Positions 62,142 to 64,000 of a DNA stretch of 64,000 nucleotides are shown piece after piece. This DNA is from Odobenus rosmarus divergens (Eukaryota > Chordata > Mammalia > Carnivora > Odobenidae). Below the pieces are notes generated by a model that saw nothing but the letters and a program-made list of their open reading frames with translations, was not told the DNA's origin and ran no database searches. Location of the stretch: NCBI RefSeq assembly GCF_000321225.1, contig NW_004451665.1:143922-207921 (forward strand), given 5' to 3'. Within the stretch, counting starts at the first letter, position 1. Each line of letters begins with the position of its first letter. The translations under genes were made by a program, and so were the position numbers.

Positions 62142-64000
62142 CTGTAGGAAATAAGGGGGTCGTTATGTAAAGGGGCATGGCAGGGAAGAAGGAATTCCAT
62201 ATTTAAACAGTTGAGACTGGACATGCAGTGATGTACTCTGAGAACTATTTAATCGGTGCCCATTCCTCAGAGTACATGAGACAGTCGGTGCTAGCCAGCT
62301 GGCCTCCTGACACTCCATGACACAGAGGGAACCCCATCCAAGTTGACTTTCCATCCATCTATTTTTGAATCCTTTTAACACTTGAGAGAGAGAGAAAGAG
62401 AACAACAGAACAGGCAGACAGGCTGTGTTTAGCCCCCCAACTGCTTGCAGAGCCCAAAAGCTTGGGAGCAAATACAGTTTCTTTGGCCCCTTGTGATAAA
62501 ATATCGACACCCCGTATCTCAGCCTATTAGTCTATGGATCCCACACTCCGGCATACTTACATACTACCAGGGAAGAGAGAGAGGGACAGAGAGGGCTGTG
62601 CCAAGGTGTTTAGAGAGCAGAATTCGGGACTCAGGCTGCGGCAATGTTGACAAGGAGAGGGAGGAGAGGCTGCTCAGAAAACAAGTGAGCTGCCTCCACG
62701 AGTTTGGAGAGATGGTGTAGAAGACACACAAACATTCCTCATTCCTTGCCTTGGCTGGATAACACGGCTGCAAAAGGTAAGGTTCTTTTCTCTTCCGGTT
62801 TTCGGGAGCAGAGGAAAGCTGGGGGCCTAGCACAGGTGGTCTCACCGCGTCTGGGAACGGAGGCCGAGCGCACAGGGAAGGGCTCGCGCCCCGGTTAGCG
62901 GCATCTTTACGGATGTCAAAGAAGAGCTGGGGAGGGTCAGGAGGAGCAGAGGGTGGTGTCCCCGTGCCGGCTGTGCGGGACACAATGCTGGGAGCCGGTG
63001 CGTGAGCGCCTGCAGCTTCCAAGGGAGTGCCTGTGGCTGGGTCACGTGCAACACGAGAGGCGTCTTCTGCTGCCCCCCGGCAGATGTTATTGGATAAACA
63101 AGGTATGTATAAGCTGCTGACCTTTTTATTCCCATCTGCCTCATGACGTGGGTTAGAGCTCACATTCTCACTGTAAACTGTCCTGGTGGCCACATGGTGC
63201 TGCCGGGGTTGGGAGGAAGCACCGGGGAACACGGAACCTGGAAGCGAGGGCCCGGGGCGCGGCACACCTTTGGGGACGGGCTGGGGTCGTGAGGGCCTCT
63301 GCTGGCTGAGGGTGCTGGGGGGCACATAAGGCTTTGGTGAGCTCAGGTAGAGGGAGTCCTTGGAGGTACTGTGGATGGGGGGACGCTGCCATGCAAAGCG
63401 GTCTTTAGGGGGAGGAGGCCGAGGGGGAGAGAGAACCTTTAGCATTATTTTCAAGAGATAGTATGAAAATGGGGAAAAAAGAAAGAGGAGGGAAATGGAA
63501 AGAAGGACCACCATTAGAAATAACACCATAACATGATCTGAAGAAAAACAATTCTTGACATGTTTTTAAGCAAACCCTGAGCTTAGCACTCCTCAAGGTC
63601 CCGACACTTCTCCTCCGGGTGAAGCCAAGGGCTGAATCATACTCACCTGGAGTGGCAGGCCTGACTCACATCTCAGCCCAGGAGAGGTCATGTGCTAAGT
63701 CAGTTTGACAGCGATCCTTGGCTGACCTGCACCCTTTGTTAGCCCTCCTGACTGACGGGTGCCCAAGGGCTCAAGGCTGGGGCCAGAGGCCCCAGAGCCC
63801 CCTCAGTTTTCTCACTCTCTTTTCCTCAAAGATTTCTCTCTCCATGCCCTTCATGCTAAAAGTTTAAGTTCACTGAAACGCTTGAATGTCTTTCATTCTC
63901 TTCCCTTAGGAAATAGAGAACTGGAAGAATCATCCTTATTTGTGTTCACAGGAGACAGATGTCTTAATTGAATCACTGAGATTTAGCACTCAATTCCATA
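62142..64000 (-). other. SORBS1: SORBS1 intron upstream of the first certain exon (5' part outside the window)
   Basis: Apart from the candidate proline-rich exon at 62846-63436, I see no coding exon, and no carnivore SINE, in this 1.86 kb. The exon expected to end SDKSQ in the known protein is not visible here, so it should lie beyond position 64000. Stretches 62142-62845 and 63437-64000 hold nothing I can name. Confidence 0.6.
62846..63436 (-). CDS. Candidate alternative SORBS1 exon, proline-rich, two possible donors
   Basis: This open block begins after a long pyrimidine tract with no intervening AG, ending CTAAAG. It reads VLSPPRPPPPKDRFAWQRPP, then KDSLYLSSPKPYVPPSTLSQ, TVYSENVSSNPRHEADGNKK, GTGTPPSAPPDPPQLFFDIR and PPFPDA. 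Two donors keep phase 0. One is AAG/GTCAGC, giving 63122-63436 (315 nt, 105 codons). The other is GCG/GTGAGA, giving 62846-63436 (591 nt, 197 codons). Phase 0 at both ends matches the phase-0 start of the next exon at 62141, so inclusion would keep the frame. PPRPPPPKD resembles an SH3-binding ligand. A second AG, after CCCCCTAAAG, is also possible but changes phase. I do not recall this segment from the canonical protein. It could be a carnivore or tissue-specific exon, or a chance GC-rich open frame. Confidence 0.45.

Noticed and set aside
1..64000. CRISPR arrays, bacterial operons, phage or viral genes, tRNA/rRNA genes
   Set aside because: None seen. The tRNA-like sequences are heads of carnivore SINEs, not functional tRNA genes, and the regular repeats are mammalian transposons.

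Overview
The window is a piece of a carnivore genome. The marker is twelve copies of the tRNA-derived carnivore SINE (SINEC/Can-SINE), which begins GGGGCGCCTGGGTGGCTCAG and ends in an AAATAAATAAA/AATCTT tail. Older mammalian repeats (MIR, L2, MER5-type hAT) lie among them. The SINE subtype suggests a caniform, perhaps an arctoid (bear, seal or mustelid); I hold that placement loosely.

One gene fills the window: SORBS1 (CAP/ponsin, sorbin and SH3 domain-containing 1), on the minus strand, with both ends outside. I assembled 17 constitutive-type coding exons, from the exon encoding [15 protein letters not shown] (61779-62141) down to the exon ending KRKSGSE (2980-3147). All have GT/AG boundaries, all phases chain correctly, and together they give 1935 nt (645 codons) that follow the known SORBS1 protein order. 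They cover the middle of the protein: a proline-rich segment, the sorbin homology (SoHo) domain, a tyrosine-rich stretch, a linker and a charged helix. The start codon and first exons lie beyond position 64000. The three SH3 domains lie beyond position 1.

Two further coding blocks are the most interesting gene content. The first is a 1476-nt, phase-1/phase-1 cassette exon (7013-8488, 492 codons) that resembles the large neuronal exon of the paralogue SORBS2 (nArgBP2). The second is a proline-rich open block (62846-63436) upstream of the first constitutive exon here. It has a plausible acceptor and two alternative donors, all in phase 0, and may be an alternative exon.

Layout from high to low coordinate, which is 5' to 3' of the gene: 64.0-61.8 kb candidate and first exons; 58.1-53.7 kb a 145-nt exon and a 30-nt microexon, with a 920-base assembly gap in the intron between them; 48.4-43.9 kb SoHo and tyrosine-repeat exons; 34.2-31.6 kb three exons; 26.7-17.8 kb four small exons; 9.2-6.3 kb the region of the large exon; 3.1 kb the last exon in view. 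The introns carry the repeats, one near-perfect 213-bp inverted repeat (24820-25032 and 25704-25916, 95% identical), CTCF-like and CRE-like sites, and long stretches with nothing I can identify. There is no microbial-type system, CRISPR array, RNA gene or second protein-coding gene that I can support.
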